Shown here: piece after piece, positions 1-10,333 of the stretch
Numbering within the stretch: the first letter of the stretch is position 1
Layout of the letters: every line of letters begins with the position of its first letter
Source of the DNA: Pseudoalteromonas shioyasakiensis
Lineage (GTDB): Bacteria; Pseudomonadota; Gammaproteobacteria; Enterobacterales; Alteromonadaceae
Length of the DNA: 64,000 nucleotides
NCBI RefSeq assembly: GCF_001550135.1
Contig: NZ_LRUE01000022.1
Coordinates: 186,001-250,000, forward strand
Reading direction: 5' to 3'
Translations under genes and position numbers: made by a program
The notes under the pieces: generated by a model
What the model saw: the letters and a program-made list of their open reading frames with translations, nothing else
Told to the model about the DNA's origin: nothing
Database searches by the model: none

Positions 1-1236
1 TAATAAAACGATATCGCCACTGCTGCTTAACTGTTTTGCTAGTTGCACAGCTTCATGCATGTTGGTGGTTAGGTGACCTTTTTCAGTCAGAGCCACTAAC
101 GCTTTAGCATCTTTACCAAAACAAACAAGCGCTTTTACTTTGTTGTTTAAGTATGGCTTTAGGGCATCTAAATCAGCCCCTTTTGCATCACCACCGGCAA
201 TCACAACTAATTGCTTTGCTTGACCTGCTAAGCTTTCAATCGCAGCGATAGTTGCACCTACATTGGTCGCTTTTGAATCGTTAAAGTATTTTACTTCATT
301 AATTTCAGCAACAAACTGACAACGGTGTGCAAGCCCAGTAAAAGCACTAAACGCTTGCTGGTAATGCTCTTTAGCAATATCAAACGGGCTCAGTAATGCC
401 ATCACCGCGAGCGCGTTTTGTTGATTGTGCAAGCCAACAACATTTAAACAGCTTGCTGGTAACACCGGCTTACCGTGTGCTGCAAAGTATTGCTCACCTT
501 GATATTCAACCAAGGCAAAATCTGCATTAGCGAGCGCAAAGCTCACTTGGGGCTGCTTTGCAGTATGCGTTGCCACATCAATGGCATTAACTACCGCAAG
601 CTCAGAGCCGTTATAAATACTTTGCTTAGAGTCAATGTATGCTTGGTAGCTTGGATAACGATCGAGGTGATCTTCGCTCACATTCAATACACAGGCACTT
701 TTTGCTTTTAAGCTGTGTGTGGTATCAAGCTGAAAGCTCGACAGTTCAAGTACATACACATCATAGTCTTGCGATAGTAAATCAAGTACCGCAGTACCAA
801 TGTTGCCACCAAGGCCAACTTTATAACCGGCCGCTTTAAGTACTTCAAACGCCAATGTAACTACAGTCGACTTACCATTTGAACCAGTCACCGCAACAAT
901 TGGTTTATCGGTTAATCGGGCAAAAAGCTCAACGTCACCAATCACTTCAACACCAGCATCAATCGCTTTTGCTACAGCAGGTGTCGCGAGGCTTAGACCT
1001 GGGCTGATGATAATAATGTCATTGCTGGCTAAGTCTGCCTGCTCTAAATCACCAAAGTGAGTCGTTAACTCACTGGCATGCTCATTTAGCCAATCAGCAC
1101 CCGGCGGCGCTGTGCGGCTATCAACAACAATTGGCTTAATATTCTGAGATAATAAAAAACGCACAATGCCCAGACCGGTTACACCGAGTCCGAGCACTGA
1201 AATTTGTTTATTTTTAATCTCGTTAATAACTGTCAT
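1..1236 (-). CDS. murD: UDP-N-acetylmuramoylalanine--D-glutamate ligase (partial)
   Basis: MurD adds D-glutamate to UDP-MurNAc-L-Ala in the cytoplasm, the second amino-acid step of peptidoglycan precursor synthesis. The 412 codons in view start with an N-terminal nucleotide-binding fold (GLGVTGLG, about residues 16-23) and contain the Mur-ligase P-loop (TGSNGKST) and the central SSFQLD and NDSKATN motifs. The frame is still open at base 1, at the conserved GDIVLL segment, so only the last few dozen residues are missing. The ATG follows the mraY stop codon directly with no gap, so the two are probably translationally coupled. Gene order and motifs make the identity secure. Confidence 0.96.
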   Translation of the reverse strand, partial: MTVINEIKNKQISVLGLGVTGLGIVRFLLSQNIKPIVVDSRTAPPGADWLNEHASELTTHFGDLEQADLASNDIIIISPGLSLATPAVAKAIDAGVEVIGDVELFARLTDKPIVAVTGSNGKSTVVTLAFEVLKAAGYKVGLGGNIGTAVLDLLSQDYDVYVLELSSFQLDTTHSLKAKSACVLNVSEDHLDRYPSYQAYIDSKQSIYNGSELAVVNAIDVATHTAKQPQVSFALANADFALVEYQGEQYFAAHGKPVLPASCLNVVGLHNQQNALAVMALLSPFDIAKEHYQQAFSAFTGLAHRCQFVAEINEVKYFNDSKATNVGATIAAIESLAGQAKQLVVIAGGDAKGADLDALKPYLNNKVKALVCFGKDAKALVALTEKGHLTTNMHEAVQLAKQLSSSGDIVLL

Positions 1237-2319
1237 TTACCTGATCTTTAATGTCGCAAGGCCAGCAAGTACTAGCACGATTGAAATAATCCAAAAGCGC
1301 ACAATTACGCGCGGCTCAGGCCAACCCTTTAATTCATAATGGTGGTGAATAGGCGCCATTCTAAAAATACGTTGACCACGTAATTTGTAAGAGCCCACTT
1401 GTAAAATCACCGACAATGCTTCCATTACAAACACACCACCCATGATGATAAGTACCAGTTCCTGACGAACCAGCACCGCAATAATACCCAAAGCACCGCC
1501 GAGTGCTAATGAGCCTACATCACCCATAAATACCTGTGCTGGGTAGGTGTTAAACCATAAGAAACCAAGTCCAGCTCCCACAATTGCTGTACACACAACC
1601 ACAAGCTCACTGGCGAGTGGCAAATGCGGAATATGTAGGTAGCTTGAGAAATTAACGTTACCTGTTAAATAAGCAATAATGGCAAGCGCTGCCGCCACTA
1701 AAATGGTTGGCACAATCGCTAAACCATCAAGGCCATCTGTTAGGTTTACCGCGTTCGACGTACCTACAATTACAAAGTAAGTCATCACGATATAAAACAA
1801 TCCTAGCTGTGGTAACACGTCTTTGAAAAACGGCACAACTAATGAGGTTTCGCTGCCTTGCTGCGAGGTAAAATAAAGCGCACTGGCAACCACTAACGCA
1901 ATCACTGATTGCCAAAAGTATTTCCACTTAGCGATTAAGCCTTTAGGGTCTTTGCGGATCACTTTACGGTAGTCATCAATAAAACCAACTACACCTAACG
2001 AGCCCACAACAAATAAGGTTGCCCAAACATATTTATTTGAAAGGTCTGCCCACAGTAATGTGCTGGTAAAAATCGCTCCTAAAATCAAAATACCGCCCAT
2101 AGTTGGCGTGCCTTTTTTAGATAGGTGTGACTCTGGACCATCGTGACGAACCACCTGACCAATCTGCATTTTTTGTAATGCACGAATTAGCTTAGGGCCA
2201 AAATAAAGTGAAATAAGTAGTGCTGTTAAAATACCTAAAATCGCGCGCAGCGTTAGGTAAGAAAAAACATTAAAACCACTGTAATACTGTGTTAAATACT
2301 CGGCCAGCCAAACTAACAT
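1237..2319 (-). CDS. mraY: phospho-N-acetylmuramoyl-pentapeptide transferase
   Basis: MraY transfers phospho-MurNAc-pentapeptide to undecaprenyl phosphate, making lipid I at the inner membrane. The 360-residue protein has the family's usual length and about ten hydrophobic segments. Signature stretches are TPTMGGI (about 72-78), the acidic FIDDY (about 113-117), [10 protein letters not shown] (about 192-201) and the cytoplasmic APIHHHYE loop near residue 325. It overlaps the 3' end of murF by 7 bases and abuts murD, in the standard dcw order. Confidence 0.98.
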   Translation of the reverse strand: MLVWLAEYLTQYYSGFNVFSYLTLRAILGILTALLISLYFGPKLIRALQKMQIGQVVRHDGPESHLSKKGTPTMGGILILGAIFTSTLLWADLSNKYVWATLFVVGSLGVVGFIDDYRKVIRKDPKGLIAKWKYFWQSVIALVVASALYFTSQQGSETSLVVPFFKDVLPQLGLFYIVMTYFVIVGTSNAVNLTDGLDGLAIVPTILVAAALAIIAYLTGNVNFSSYLHIPHLPLASELVVVCTAIVGAGLGFLWFNTYPAQVFMGDVGSLALGGALGIIAVLVRQELVLIIMGGVFVMEALSVILQVGSYKLRGQRIFRMAPIHHHYELKGWPEPRVIVRFWIISIVLVLAGLATLKIR

Positions 2320-3701
2320 GACGATACTCCATTGTTGCCATTTTGCTGGCTATTTACTAAATCTGTGACCACAAGCTCCATACGAGAACTGCGCGAACCT
2401 TTTACAACAACTGTGGTTTTTTGCGTCGATTGAGCAAGTTCACTTTGTAATTGTTGTAATAATTGTTCACGGCTTGAGAAGTGGCGGTTTGGCTTTTCAA
2501 ATACATCACTGGCTGACTTGCTTAAAACACCTAAGCTGTATAGCTCATCAATGCCTTTTTGCTGTGCATACTCACCGACTTGTTGATGATAAAAACGCGC
2601 TTCTTCACCAAGCTCACCCATATCACCTAACGCAAAAATACGACGCCCTGGCATATCACTTAATAAATCAATTGCCGCCTTAACCGATTGCACATTCGCG
2701 TTGTAGGTATCATCAATAACCGTCAATGTGTCTGACACTTTAAGGACGTTTACACGACCTTTAACTTCACCCATGGTTGCCAGCGCCGATGCAACACTTT
2801 CGAGGCTTACACCCAGCTCAGTGGTTAACGCGGTGGCTATTAATGCATTTGCAATATTATGTTTGCCCGGTAGTGCCAGTGTGACAGGTACTTTTTTATC
2901 TTTATTACAAAGCACAAAAGAAGCACGGGCTTGCTCATCAAGCACCACATCTTCTGCCCAATAATCTAATTGTTGGTTAGTAGAAAAACGTTTTACGTTG
3001 CGATCAGTTAATTTATCAAGCCAAAAATCGGCATAATCACTGTCGCAATTAACTACGGCAACACCATCAGGCTTTAAGCCGTCATAGATTTCGCCTTTGG
3101 CCGTTGCTACACCTTGTAGTGAGCCAAAGCCTTCTAAGTGAGAAGCTGCAACATTACATACCACAGCAACATCAGGTTTCGTCATTGCAACGGTGTATGC
3201 AATTTCACCAATGTGGTTGGCACCTAACTCAATCACCGCATATTGGTGCTGTGGCTCAAGACGTAATAACGTCAGTGGCACACCAATGTCATTATTAAAG
3301 TTGCCTTTTGTGGCCAGTACTTCACCGTGGCCTGATAAAATCGCCGCACACATTTCTTTAACGGTCGTTTTACCCACGCTACCTGTAATAGCGATTGTTT
3401 TTGGTGCAACCTGTGCCATCACAGCCGCGCCAATTTGGCCAAGCGCAATACGTGTATCACTGACCACAAACTGCACAATATCGACGTTAACAGGACGCGC
3501 TACGATGGCAGCTATCGCGCCTTTTTCTTTTGCTTGCGCAACAAATTTATGACCATCAAAATTAGGCCCTTGTAGCGCTAAAAACACTTCACCGTCGCAC
3601 AAAGTACGGGTGTCAGTGTTAATATTTTTTACCGTTTGATTACCACCTTGGTAATCGGTTGCTAGAACTTTAGCTAGCCAATCAAAATCCATAGGGATCA
3701 T
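2313..3701 (-). CDS. murF: UDP-N-acetylmuramoyl-tripeptide--D-alanyl-D-alanine ligase
   Basis: MurF adds the D-Ala-D-Ala dipeptide to the UDP-MurNAc tripeptide, completing the cytoplasmic precursor. The 462-residue protein shows the three Mur-ligase domains: an N-terminal UDP-binding part, the ATP-binding P-loop (TGSVGKTT, near residue 106) with the [10 protein letters not shown] segment, and a C-terminal domain containing DDTYNAN. The start may be M1 or M4 (MIPM...). It overlaps murE by 4 bases and mraY by 7 bases, consistent with coupled translation. Confidence 0.97.
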   Translation of the reverse strand: MIPMDFDWLAKVLATDYQGGNQTVKNINTDTRTLCDGEVFLALQGPNFDGHKFVAQAKEKGAIAAIVARPVNVDIVQFVVSDTRIALGQIGAAVMAQVAPKTIAITGSVGKTTVKEMCAAILSGHGEVLATKGNFNNDIGVPLTLLRLEPQHQYAVIELGANHIGEIAYTVAMTKPDVAVVCNVAASHLEGFGSLQGVATAKGEIYDGLKPDGVAVVNCDSDYADFWLDKLTDRNVKRFSTNQQLDYWAEDVVLDEQARASFVLCNKDKKVPVTLALPGKHNIANALIATALTTELGVSLESVASALATMGEVKGRVNVLKVSDTLTVIDDTYNANVQSVKAAIDLLSDMPGRRIFALGDMGELGEEARFYHQQVGEYAQQKGIDELYSLGVLSKSASDVFEKPNRHFSSREQLLQQLQSELAQSTQKTTVVVKGSRSSRMELVVTDLVNSQQNGNNGVSSC

Positions 3702-5176
3702 AACTGCGCCCCTTGCGATTTTTCTTTTAATTGTTGTTGTACATATTGACGATCGCAGAAGTCAATTCGTTGGTCGCCAATAATTTGATAGTCTTCGTGG
3801 CCTTTGCCCGCAATTAGAATGACATCATCAGCACCTGCTTGCGCAATGGCATAACTAATAGCCTGCGCGCGGTCTGCTTCACAATGTGCGCGTTCAGGCT
3901 GCTCAAGCCCTGCAATCACATCAGCAATAATTGCGTCTGGGTCTTCACTTCTTGGGTTATCACTGGTGACAATAATACGGTCTGCATTAGCTTCAGCAGC
4001 TTTTGCCATCATCGGGCGTTTGCCTTTGTCTCTGTCGCCACCACAGCCAAACACACAGCTGACGCCACCTGGAACATGCTTTTGCAATGCTTGTAATGCT
4101 AGTGCTAACGCATCAGGAGTATGGGCATAGTCAACAATACAAGTCGGTTGACCTGGCGCACTAAATGCCTGCATGCGCCCAGCAACAGGCTGCAATGATT
4201 TACACCCTTCAACGAGTAAATCAAGTGGGTAACCCATACCTAATAAAGTAGCCATTGCAGCGGCTAAATTATATAAGTTGAACTCGCCAAACAGTGTGCA
4301 ATTAACTTCAGCCTGTCCCCAACTGGTATCGAACTTCGCCGATATACCGGTGTTATCATAGGTTACATCGCTGAAATAAACAAAACGCGCATTTTTAGGC
4401 GTTAGGTTTTTATGGCCGTAACAAATTAGGTTATTGAAGTCGTATTTTTCTAACCATGCTTCAACTTGCGCATCATCTTGATTAAGCACCACAAGCTCAG
4501 GCATATGGTCACGCATTAACATCAACTTCGCATCACCGTAGGCATCCATCGTGCCATGATAATCTAAGTGGTCACGCGAAAGGTTAGTAAACACAGCGGC
4601 TTTAAATTTACACTGATCAACACGTTGCTGAACTAAGCCATGAGATGAGACTTCCATAGCCACAACATCATGCTGTTCTGTTACAAGTTCAGATAAAATA
4701 CGCTGTAAATCGACGCTCGATGGTGTGGTGTTTGCAAGCTCAGTCAGGTTATCAGGGTGCCCATAACCGAGCGTACCAATCACAGCCGCACGTTTATGAC
4801 AATGCTGTGCTAAATGCGCGATCATCGCTGTGGTCGTTGACTTGCCATTGGTGCCTGTCACACCCACTAAATCCAACTGCTTTGATGGTTGCTGGTAAAA
4901 AGCAGCTGCAAGTGCAGGCAGCTTTTTCGCTAAATCGGTAACTAAATAAAGTGGTTCAAACTCACTTTCGAACTCACATAAACGGTCAGCAATAACTGCC
5001 ACCGCACCATTTTCAATGGCTTTTTCAATAAACTGTCCGCCATCAAGCTGATGACCTTTTATAGCGACAAATACATCGCCAGCTTTTACATCTCGACTAT
5101 CAAGACGTAGTTGATTAACCAATAAACTATTGGCCTCAACATCAATTTGATTAAGAATCGGTTTTAAATCACGCAT
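3698..5176 (-). CDS. murE: UDP-N-acetylmuramoyl-tripeptide synthetase, meso-diaminopimelate type
   Basis: MurE adds the third stem-peptide residue to UDP-MurNAc-L-Ala-D-Glu. The ATP-binding P-loop TGTNGKST lies at residues 107-114, followed by the NTTPSS and EVSSHGL motifs. A C-terminal DNPRSEDP motif is the signature of enzymes that use meso-diaminopimelate rather than lysine, so the wall should be the usual Gram-negative type. The length (492) is normal. The ATG lies inside the end of ftsI, overlapping by 8 bases. Confidence 0.97.
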   Translation of the reverse strand: MRDLKPILNQIDVEANSLLVNQLRLDSRDVKAGDVFVAIKGHQLDGGQFIEKAIENGAVAVIADRLCEFESEFEPLYLVTDLAKKLPALAAAFYQQPSKQLDLVGVTGTNGKSTTTAMIAHLAQHCHKRAAVIGTLGYGHPDNLTELANTTPSSVDLQRILSELVTEQHDVVAMEVSSHGLVQQRVDQCKFKAAVFTNLSRDHLDYHGTMDAYGDAKLMLMRDHMPELVVLNQDDAQVEAWLEKYDFNNLICYGHKNLTPKNARFVYFSDVTYDNTGISAKFDTSWGQAEVNCTLFGEFNLYNLAAAMATLLGMGYPLDLLVEGCKSLQPVAGRMQAFSAPGQPTCIVDYAHTPDALALALQALQKHVPGGVSCVFGCGGDRDKGKRPMMAKAAEANADRIIVTSDNPRSEDPDAIIADVIAGLEQPERAHCEADRAQAISYAIAQAGADDVILIAGKGHEDYQIIGDQRIDFCDRQYVQQQLKEKSQGAQL

Positions 5177-6986
5177 CGTTATCTTTGCCTTCTACGTACG
5201 CAACCGCATCTTTATCCGGTGCGACGTTTAGAATTCTTAAAGCATTGGAGACAATCTCTGCAAATGCAGGACCTGCCGTCGCACCGCCGTAATAAACATC
5301 TCCACCCGGCTCATTAATCAATACTACTACCGCTAAACGCGGGTTGCTTGCAGGTGCAATACCGGCAAAATAACCAACATACTCATCACCGTAACCACCA
5401 ACAGCCGCTTTTTTAGAAGTACCTGTTTTACCTGCAGCACGATAACCATCAACATGAACTTTTTGAGCAGTACCACCTTTCTCAAACACGCTTTCCATCA
5501 TGTGAACAACAGCTTCAACATCTTTTTGTTGAAAAATACGTTCGCCTTCAGGTACCGACTCTTGTTTAAGTACAGTCAATGGACGCATAACACCGCCTGA
5601 ACCTAACATGGCATAAAAACGCGCCATTTGTGCGGTACTTACTGCTAAGTTGTAACCAAATGATAGTGCAGCAATTTCATGATCAGACCAGCGGCGATTT
5701 GGATAAAATAAACCACTGCTTTCGCCAACCATGCCCGTGCCACTGTCGCTGCCAAAACCAACTTTTTGATAAAGACCAACAAAGTAATCTTTTGGTAGCT
5801 CTTGGCTGACCTTAGTCACACCCATATTGCTTGAATATTTTAAGATCTCTCTTAAAGTCATCTCACCATGATTACGAGTATCTTGCACAAGGCTACCACC
5901 TACTCGCATCCAGCCAGGGTAAGTATCAACAATTGAATCCGGTTGAATTACGCCGTAGTCTAAACCAGCTAAAATGGCTAGCGGCTTAACAGTTGAGCCT
6001 GGCTCAAACAAATCGGTGATAGCACGGTTACGACGCTTATGCGGCGCAGCATCTGATAAGTTATTTGGGTTAAACGATGGGCTATTTACCATAGCCAACA
6101 CTTCACCGGTTTTAACATCCACAACCATGGCTGAACCTGAGGTCGCTTTGTACGATAACACCGCTGATTTCACTGCCTTATAAGCAATTGCTTGAATACG
6201 TTGGTCTATACTTAAATGAATACTCTCTGGCTCTACACGCTCGCGCTCATCAAGAACTTCTACTTCACGGCCTTGCGCATCTTTACGAATAGTACGCTGA
6301 CCTTCAACACCGGTTAAAGCTTTTTCATAAAGCTTTTCGATCCCCTCAATACCATGACCATCTATGTTAGTAAAACCAATAACATGAGCTGTCACTTCAC
6401 CGGCAGGGTAATAACGTTTTGACTCATCAAGTAAGTGGATACCTGGTAAACGAAGATCACCAATATAGTTAGCAACAGCAGGGGTAACCTGACGTTTTAA
6501 GTAGACAAAACGACGCTTTGGATTATCACGAAGACGAGAGTTAATTTTGCTTGGTTCAATACGTAATACATCCGCAAGTTCACGCCAGCGAATATCATTA
6601 TTGTAATAAGCGGCAATACGTTTATCTAACTCAACAGTGTTTTCAGCAAGCGCTTGTTGATCTTCACCATTTTTACGTGCTTGACGCAGTACCTTGCTGA
6701 TCAGTGATTTATGTAGTGCCTTAGGATCGGCATACACACTCACCACAGGCACGCTGACTGCCAACTCTTTACCATTGCGATCGAAGATCATACCTCGCTG
6801 CACATGTTGTTTTTCAACTCGCACAGTACGTTTATCACTTTCTGAACGCGCTTTATCTGGCTCAATGACCTGTAAAAAAGCGGCACGCGCAACCAGCGTC
6901 ATAAAGACTAGCAACACCACTGAGCACACGAGCAAAAAGCGCCATGTTATCAAGGTATTCGTTGGCTTTTTCCCTCTGCTTCTCAT
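5169..6986 (-). CDS. ftsI: Septal peptidoglycan transpeptidase FtsI (PBP3)
   Basis: FtsI crosslinks septal peptidoglycan and is the class B penicillin-binding partner of FtsW in the divisome. The 605-residue protein has a short basic cytoplasmic tail, one transmembrane segment (about 14-38), the non-catalytic pedestal domain, and a transpeptidase domain. The active-site serine is in STVK (331-334), with SSN as the SxN motif and KTGTS as the KTG motif further on. It overlaps ftsL by 4 bases and murE by 8 bases. Confidence 0.97.
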   Translation of the reverse strand: MRSRGKKPTNTLITWRFLLVCSVVLLVFMTLVARAAFLQVIEPDKARSESDKRTVRVEKQHVQRGMIFDRNGKELAVSVPVVSVYADPKALHKSLISKVLRQARKNGEDQQALAENTVELDKRIAAYYNNDIRWRELADVLRIEPSKINSRLRDNPKRRFVYLKRQVTPAVANYIGDLRLPGIHLLDESKRYYPAGEVTAHVIGFTNIDGHGIEGIEKLYEKALTGVEGQRTIRKDAQGREVEVLDERERVEPESIHLSIDQRIQAIAYKAVKSAVLSYKATSGSAMVVDVKTGEVLAMVNSPSFNPNNLSDAAPHKRRNRAITDLFEPGSTVKPLAILAGLDYGVIQPDSIVDTYPGWMRVGGSLVQDTRNHGEMTLREILKYSSNMGVTKVSQELPKDYFVGLYQKVGFGSDSGTGMVGESSGLFYPNRRWSDHEIAALSFGYNLAVSTAQMARFYAMLGSGGVMRPLTVLKQESVPEGERIFQQKDVEAVVHMMESVFEKGGTAQKVHVDGYRAAGKTGTSKKAAVGGYGDEYVGYFAGIAPASNPRLAVVVLINEPGGDVYYGGATAGPAFAEIVSNALRILNVAPDKDAVAYVEGKDNDA

Positions 6987-7309
6987 TGCAGTACCACCAC
7001 CTGTTCGTCTTGGCTAGTTGGCCGTTTCATTTCTAATTGCATGGTTGCGACTTCTTCAATACGCGCATGCTGCGAATAAAATTCTTCTTCTACAAGCAAG
7101 TAACGCCACTCAAGATCAAGTTCATCGCGCTCTTGCAATAATTTATCTTGTTCAATCAATTGTTGACGCGCTAGGTGCGTCACTTGAACCACACTTAAGC
7201 TCGAAGCAAGGATCACAACCAACAAGGCCAAGGTCAGCTTATTAGCTCCTAGGCCTTTAAAAATCTCTACAAATAAATTGGGTTGGCGATGTGTCGCTTT
7301 AGCTTTCAT
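6983..7309 (-). CDS. ftsL: Cell division protein FtsL
   Basis: FtsL is a small bitopic membrane protein that joins FtsB and FtsQ to activate the septal synthase FtsWI. This 108-residue protein has a cytoplasmic N-terminus, one hydrophobic segment (about 25-45, rich in L, V and A) and a periplasmic Glu/Arg-rich stretch likely to form the expected coiled coil (QQLIEQDKLLQERDELDLEWR). FtsL is poorly conserved in sequence; size, topology and position between rsmH and ftsI carry the call. Its ATG overlaps the rsmH stop by one base. Confidence 0.93.
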   Translation of the reverse strand: MKAKATHRQPNLFVEIFKGLGANKLTLALLVVILASSLSVVQVTHLARQQLIEQDKLLQERDELDLEWRYLLVEEEFYSQHARIEEVATMQLEMKRPTSQDEQVVVLQ

Positions 7310-8244
7310 TACAACCTCTGAGCAACCCTTAACACAGAACTACGTGAACGCGGGTTAGCTTCTATTTCCGCCTTACTCGGCTTAATGGCTTTACCCACTG
7401 CCTTTAACGTCAGGTTTTTGTTTATTTGTGCGTCCGTCAAAGGCAGACCTCTGGGTATCGCCTCTCCCTTACTCTGTTTTTTTATAAATTGCTTAACAAT
7501 GCGATCTTCTAACGAGTGGAACGAAATAACGACTAAACGTCCACCTGGTTTTAAAACGTCAACAGCGGCTTGCAGTGCAGTTTGAATTTCTTCAAGTTCA
7601 CTGTTGATATAAATACGGATCGCTTGGAATGTACGTGTAGCCGGGTGTTTGTGTTTATCTTTCACTGGCACCGCTTCATCGACTAACTCAGCAAGCTGCT
7701 TTGTGCTTGTGATAGCAGTGTGTTCACGTGTTTCAATTATTTTATGAGCGATACGGCGACCAAACTTTTCTTCGCCGTAGGTTTTAATCACATGAGTGAT
7801 ATCTTCAAGTTCAGCTTCAGCGAGCCATTGTGCAGCACTGCGACCACTGGTTGGGTCCATGCGCATATCAAGCGGGCCATCTTTCATAAAGCTAAAACCG
7901 CGTTCAGCATCATCAAGCTGTGGCGAAGAAACACCGATATCTAACAAAATACCGTCAACTTTACCGATTAAATCGTTATCTTCGGCAACTGTTTTAAGGT
8001 TTGAAAAACGAGTGTGGGCAATCGAAAAACGTGCATCATCAGCAAACTTTTCTGCGGCTTTAATAGCTTGTGGATCTTGGTCAATTGCTTGTAAACGACC
8101 TTGCTCACTTAAACGCGCAAGAATTTGTCCAGAGTGCCCACCGCGACCAAATGTGCCATCCATGTAAATGCCTTCGGGTTTAATATCCAAAGCATCTATG
8201 GTTTCGTCCATCAGTACAGAGACATGTTCAAATTGCGCTGTCAT
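7309..8244 (-). CDS. rsmH: 16S rRNA (cytosine(1402)-N(4))-methyltransferase
   Basis: RsmH (formerly MraW) methylates N4 of C1402 in the ribosomal P site; RsmI, also in this window (48170-49027), modifies the 2'-O of the same nucleotide. The 311-residue protein has the SAM-binding motif [10 protein letters not shown] (about 29-38), the [10 protein letters not shown] motif, the DMRMD stretch and a C-terminal [12 protein letters not shown] typical of the family. It follows mraZ after 30 bases. Confidence 0.97.
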   Translation of the reverse strand: MTAQFEHVSVLMDETIDALDIKPEGIYMDGTFGRGGHSGQILARLSEQGRLQAIDQDPQAIKAAEKFADDARFSIAHTRFSNLKTVAEDNDLIGKVDGILLDIGVSSPQLDDAERGFSFMKDGPLDMRMDPTSGRSAAQWLAEAELEDITHVIKTYGEEKFGRRIAHKIIETREHTAITSTKQLAELVDEAVPVKDKHKHPATRTFQAIRIYINSELEEIQTALQAAVDVLKPGGRLVVISFHSLEDRIVKQFIKKQSKGEAIPRGLPLTDAQINKNLTLKAVGKAIKPSKAEIEANPRSRSSVLRVAQRL

Positions 8245-8274
8245 TAGCTATTTTTTGCCTTTTTATTATTGTGG

Positions 8275-8733
8275 TTAGAGTGAGAAATTATCGAACTCAG
8301 GATTCGCCTCAAAATCGCCTAGGCGTTCAATTTCAGTATCTTGGCGCATTTGTTCATGCCAACGATCTTCATCCCAAATTTCAAACTTGTTCATCAAGCC
8401 AACCAACATGATTTTTTTTCCAAGTTCTGCATGTGCGCGTAACGACGGCGCCAGCAAAATTCGGCCATTTTTATCTAGTTGATACTCTGTAGCGTTACCG
8501 AGCAGCATACGTTGCATACGGCGAGCGCGTGGATTCATGTTCGAAATCTTTAATAATCGTTCTTCAATTTCGAGCCATTCTGCTAGCGGGTATAACCACA
8601 AACAAGGTTCATTTAAGGCCACAGTGCAGATAACCGTTCCCTGATCTTCAGACAAGATCGCATCTCGGTACTTAGTCGGTACCGCAAAGCGTCCTTTATC
8701 ATCCAAACTCAGAGAGCTCGCACCCCGAAACAT
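8275..8733 (-). CDS. mraZ: Transcriptional regulator MraZ
   Basis: MraZ is the DNA-binding autorepressor of the dcw promoter and forms ring-shaped oligomers. The 152-residue protein carries two AbrB-like MraZ half-domains, each with the DxxxR signature (DDKGR at 11-15 and DKNGR near 87-91). It is the first gene of the cluster. Immediately upstream is an array of 10-bp-phased boxes that fits its known type of binding site. Confidence 0.96.
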   Translation of the reverse strand: MFRGASSLSLDDKGRFAVPTKYRDAILSEDQGTVICTVALNEPCLWLYPLAEWLEIEERLLKISNMNPRARRMQRMLLGNATEYQLDKNGRILLAPSLRAHAELGKKIMLVGLMNKFEIWDEDRWHEQMRQDTEIERLGDFEANPEFDNFSL

Positions 8734-8780
8734 AACTTGCCTTAAAAATAGGTTGTTAATCGTTAATGATTATTTCCGAT

Positions 8781-8852
8781 CCAGTTTGATCCACTAAAAA
8801 CCACTTTTTACCACAGTGCTCCAGTTTAGGGCTTGACAAGCCATTTTGTCAA
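8781..8852 (-). promoter_or_regulatory. dcw (mraZ) promoter with five phased MraZ boxes
   Basis: Read on the minus strand, TTGACA (8852-8847) is followed 18 bases later by TAAACT (8828-8823), a plausible sigma-70 promoter. From the -10 downstream, GTGG or CTGG elements occur exactly every 10 bp: plus-strand CCAG/CCAC at 8781, 8791, 8801, 8811 and 8821. E. coli MraZ binds TGGGN repeats spaced by 10 bp in the same promoter position, so this is a likely autorepression operator. The rest of the 454-base gap up to the divergent gene at 9194 is AT-rich and shows no other clear feature. Confidence 0.75.
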
Positions 8853-9193
8853 GTAAGCAGATCATCATAAGCGCCTTGTGAAGCCAGAAAAAATAAGGCC
8901 TCAAGCAAAGCCTATGAATTACGTGGGAAAAAGTGGAAAACATCGAAAAAAAATATTTTTTCAATTTTCTTGGCGATGTATTAGGGAAAAATGGTTAATG
9001 AATAACCAATGAATAATTACAAAATTATCGAATGTTGTAATTTTTACTTAATCACCCTGCAAGAGTTACGAATGTTCTCCCTCCAATGGCTGATTAAAAA
9101 TTATAACGCATTGAAAAAGTTAATTTTTATTATTTGGTATGAAGGTTGCAATAGATTAGATACCAATTAAATGGCAATTTTTAAGGAATGATT

Positions 9194-9535
9194 ATGACTA
9201 CCGCAACTTCTAAATCGAATTCAAGCACAGAAACTAATAGCAGTGCAAACTCGAACGCGGCTCAAGTAGAGGCGCCATTCACAGAAAAAGCAACTGAAGC
9301 AGCACATCACGCTGTTGATGCACTTTCAACTCGTGCAGCAAGTGCTGAACATAGTGTTCGCCAAGGCGCATCGAGCTCTGCTCAAACGCTTTCTGAAAAG
9401 CAAGCTGTAGCACGCGCTAAAATTAATGAGTACAGTGGTAAAACTCGTAAGCTTGCATCAGAAAACCCACTTGCAACAGCAGGTATTGCCTTTGCTGCAG
9501 GCATGTTAGTAACTGCTCTTATTCGTCGTAAGTAA
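9194..9535 (+). CDS. DUF883 (ElaB/YqjD/YgaM family) membrane-anchored protein
   Basis: Members of this family (E. coli YqjD, ElaB) are inner-membrane tail-anchored proteins; YqjD is reported to associate with ribosomes in stationary phase. The 113-residue protein has a Ser/Thr/Asn-rich N-terminus, a long Ala-rich helical middle, and a C-terminal hydrophobic anchor (TAGIAFAAGMLVTALI) closed by RRK, which is the family layout. I place the start at 9194 because AAGGA at 9183-9187 sits 6 bases before it; the in-frame ATG at 9188 touches that site. It begins a tight three-gene operon. Confidence 0.8.
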   Translation: MTTATSKSNSSTETNSSANSNAAQVEAPFTEKATEAAHHAVDALSTRAASAEHSVRQGASSSAQTLSEKQAVARAKINEYSGKTRKLASENPLATAGIAFAAGMLVTALIRRK

Positions 9536-9540
9536 TTGTT

Positions 9541-9987
9541 ATGCAGTCTTCTCAATCCACAGATGAGAAAACGCAAGATGCCACTGAACAGCCGTTAAAC
9601 GCTGATCAGTGGCAAGATCATCTTGCTAAATTATCTGATTACGGCAAACAGCTATACATTGACTACCGTGAACAAACTGGAACTTGTAAAAAGCTTGCAG
9701 CTGCTGAGTGGCGCTTATCAACACGCTCACTCGCCTTAACGATCATCCTACTCGTCTGTTTTGCAGGCGGCTTGGTGCTACTTTGGGCTGGTCTACTTGC
9801 TACTGTCGGTATCGCAATATTTAGCTTTAGCCAATCATTGTGGTTAGCCGCTATTTCATTGATTGCATTACAACTGATATGCCTTGCATGGCTTTGGAAA
9901 AATATTGGTTATGTAAGTAGTAAGATAGGCTTTGATCACACGCTAAAAAGCGTTCGTCAATTATTTAATATTAATAAGGATGAATGA
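9541..9987 (+). CDS. YqjE-like two-TM membrane protein
   Basis: The 148-residue protein has a charged N-terminal half (to about residue 58), then two long hydrophobic segments (about 62-85 and 95-118), and a charged tail. This is the layout of the YqjE/holin-like phage-superfamily proteins that follow yqjD in enterobacteria. It starts 5 bases after the DUF883 gene and overlaps the next start. Function is unknown; the assignment rests on topology and neighbours more than on sequence identity. Confidence 0.6.
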   Translation: MQSSQSTDEKTQDATEQPLNADQWQDHLAKLSDYGKQLYIDYREQTGTCKKLAAAEWRLSTRSLALTIILLVCFAGGLVLLWAGLLATVGIAIFSFSQSLWLAAISLIALQLICLAWLWKNIGYVSSKIGFDHTLKSVRQLFNINKDE

Positions 9988-10244
9988 TGTTAATTGATTA
10001 TTTTATTAATAAACCACAGCACAGAGTGACTGAACTAAGCCAACAAATGGATCTACAAGATGAGCTTAAACGTCAACACCATCAAGCATTCAAATACCGT
10101 TTAAAACGCTTTGCAGTAAGTAAAGTAGGTATTGCCAGTGCCTTCACTGCGGGAATGGGCTACGAAGCACTTAATAACTCAGACCACAAAGACGGTAAAT
10201 TGAAACAAGTCAGCCGCTTCAGCTGGTTACTGCGTTTGTTGTGA
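9987..10244 (+). CDS. Small YqjK-like protein of unknown function
   Basis: An 85-residue basic protein with no clear transmembrane segment, except for a weak apolar stretch (VSKVGIASAFTAGMGYEAL). In size and place it matches yqjK, the third gene of the E. coli yqjD-yqjE-yqjK set, but the similarity is not strong by eye. Two ATGs are possible (9984 and 9987). AAGGA at 9976-9980 favours 9987, which overlaps the previous stop codon. Confidence 0.5.
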   Translation: MLIDYFINKPQHRVTELSQQMDLQDELKRQHHQAFKYRLKRFAVSKVGIASAFTAGMGYEALNNSDHKDGKLKQVSRFSWLLRLL

Positions 10245-10333
10245 TCTTTATCATGTAATGTTTGCTTTTTACTTCTCTTTGCCACCTATTTTCATTACCT
10301 TAAACACAAACGAGCAATTTGTGAGAATGTAAG

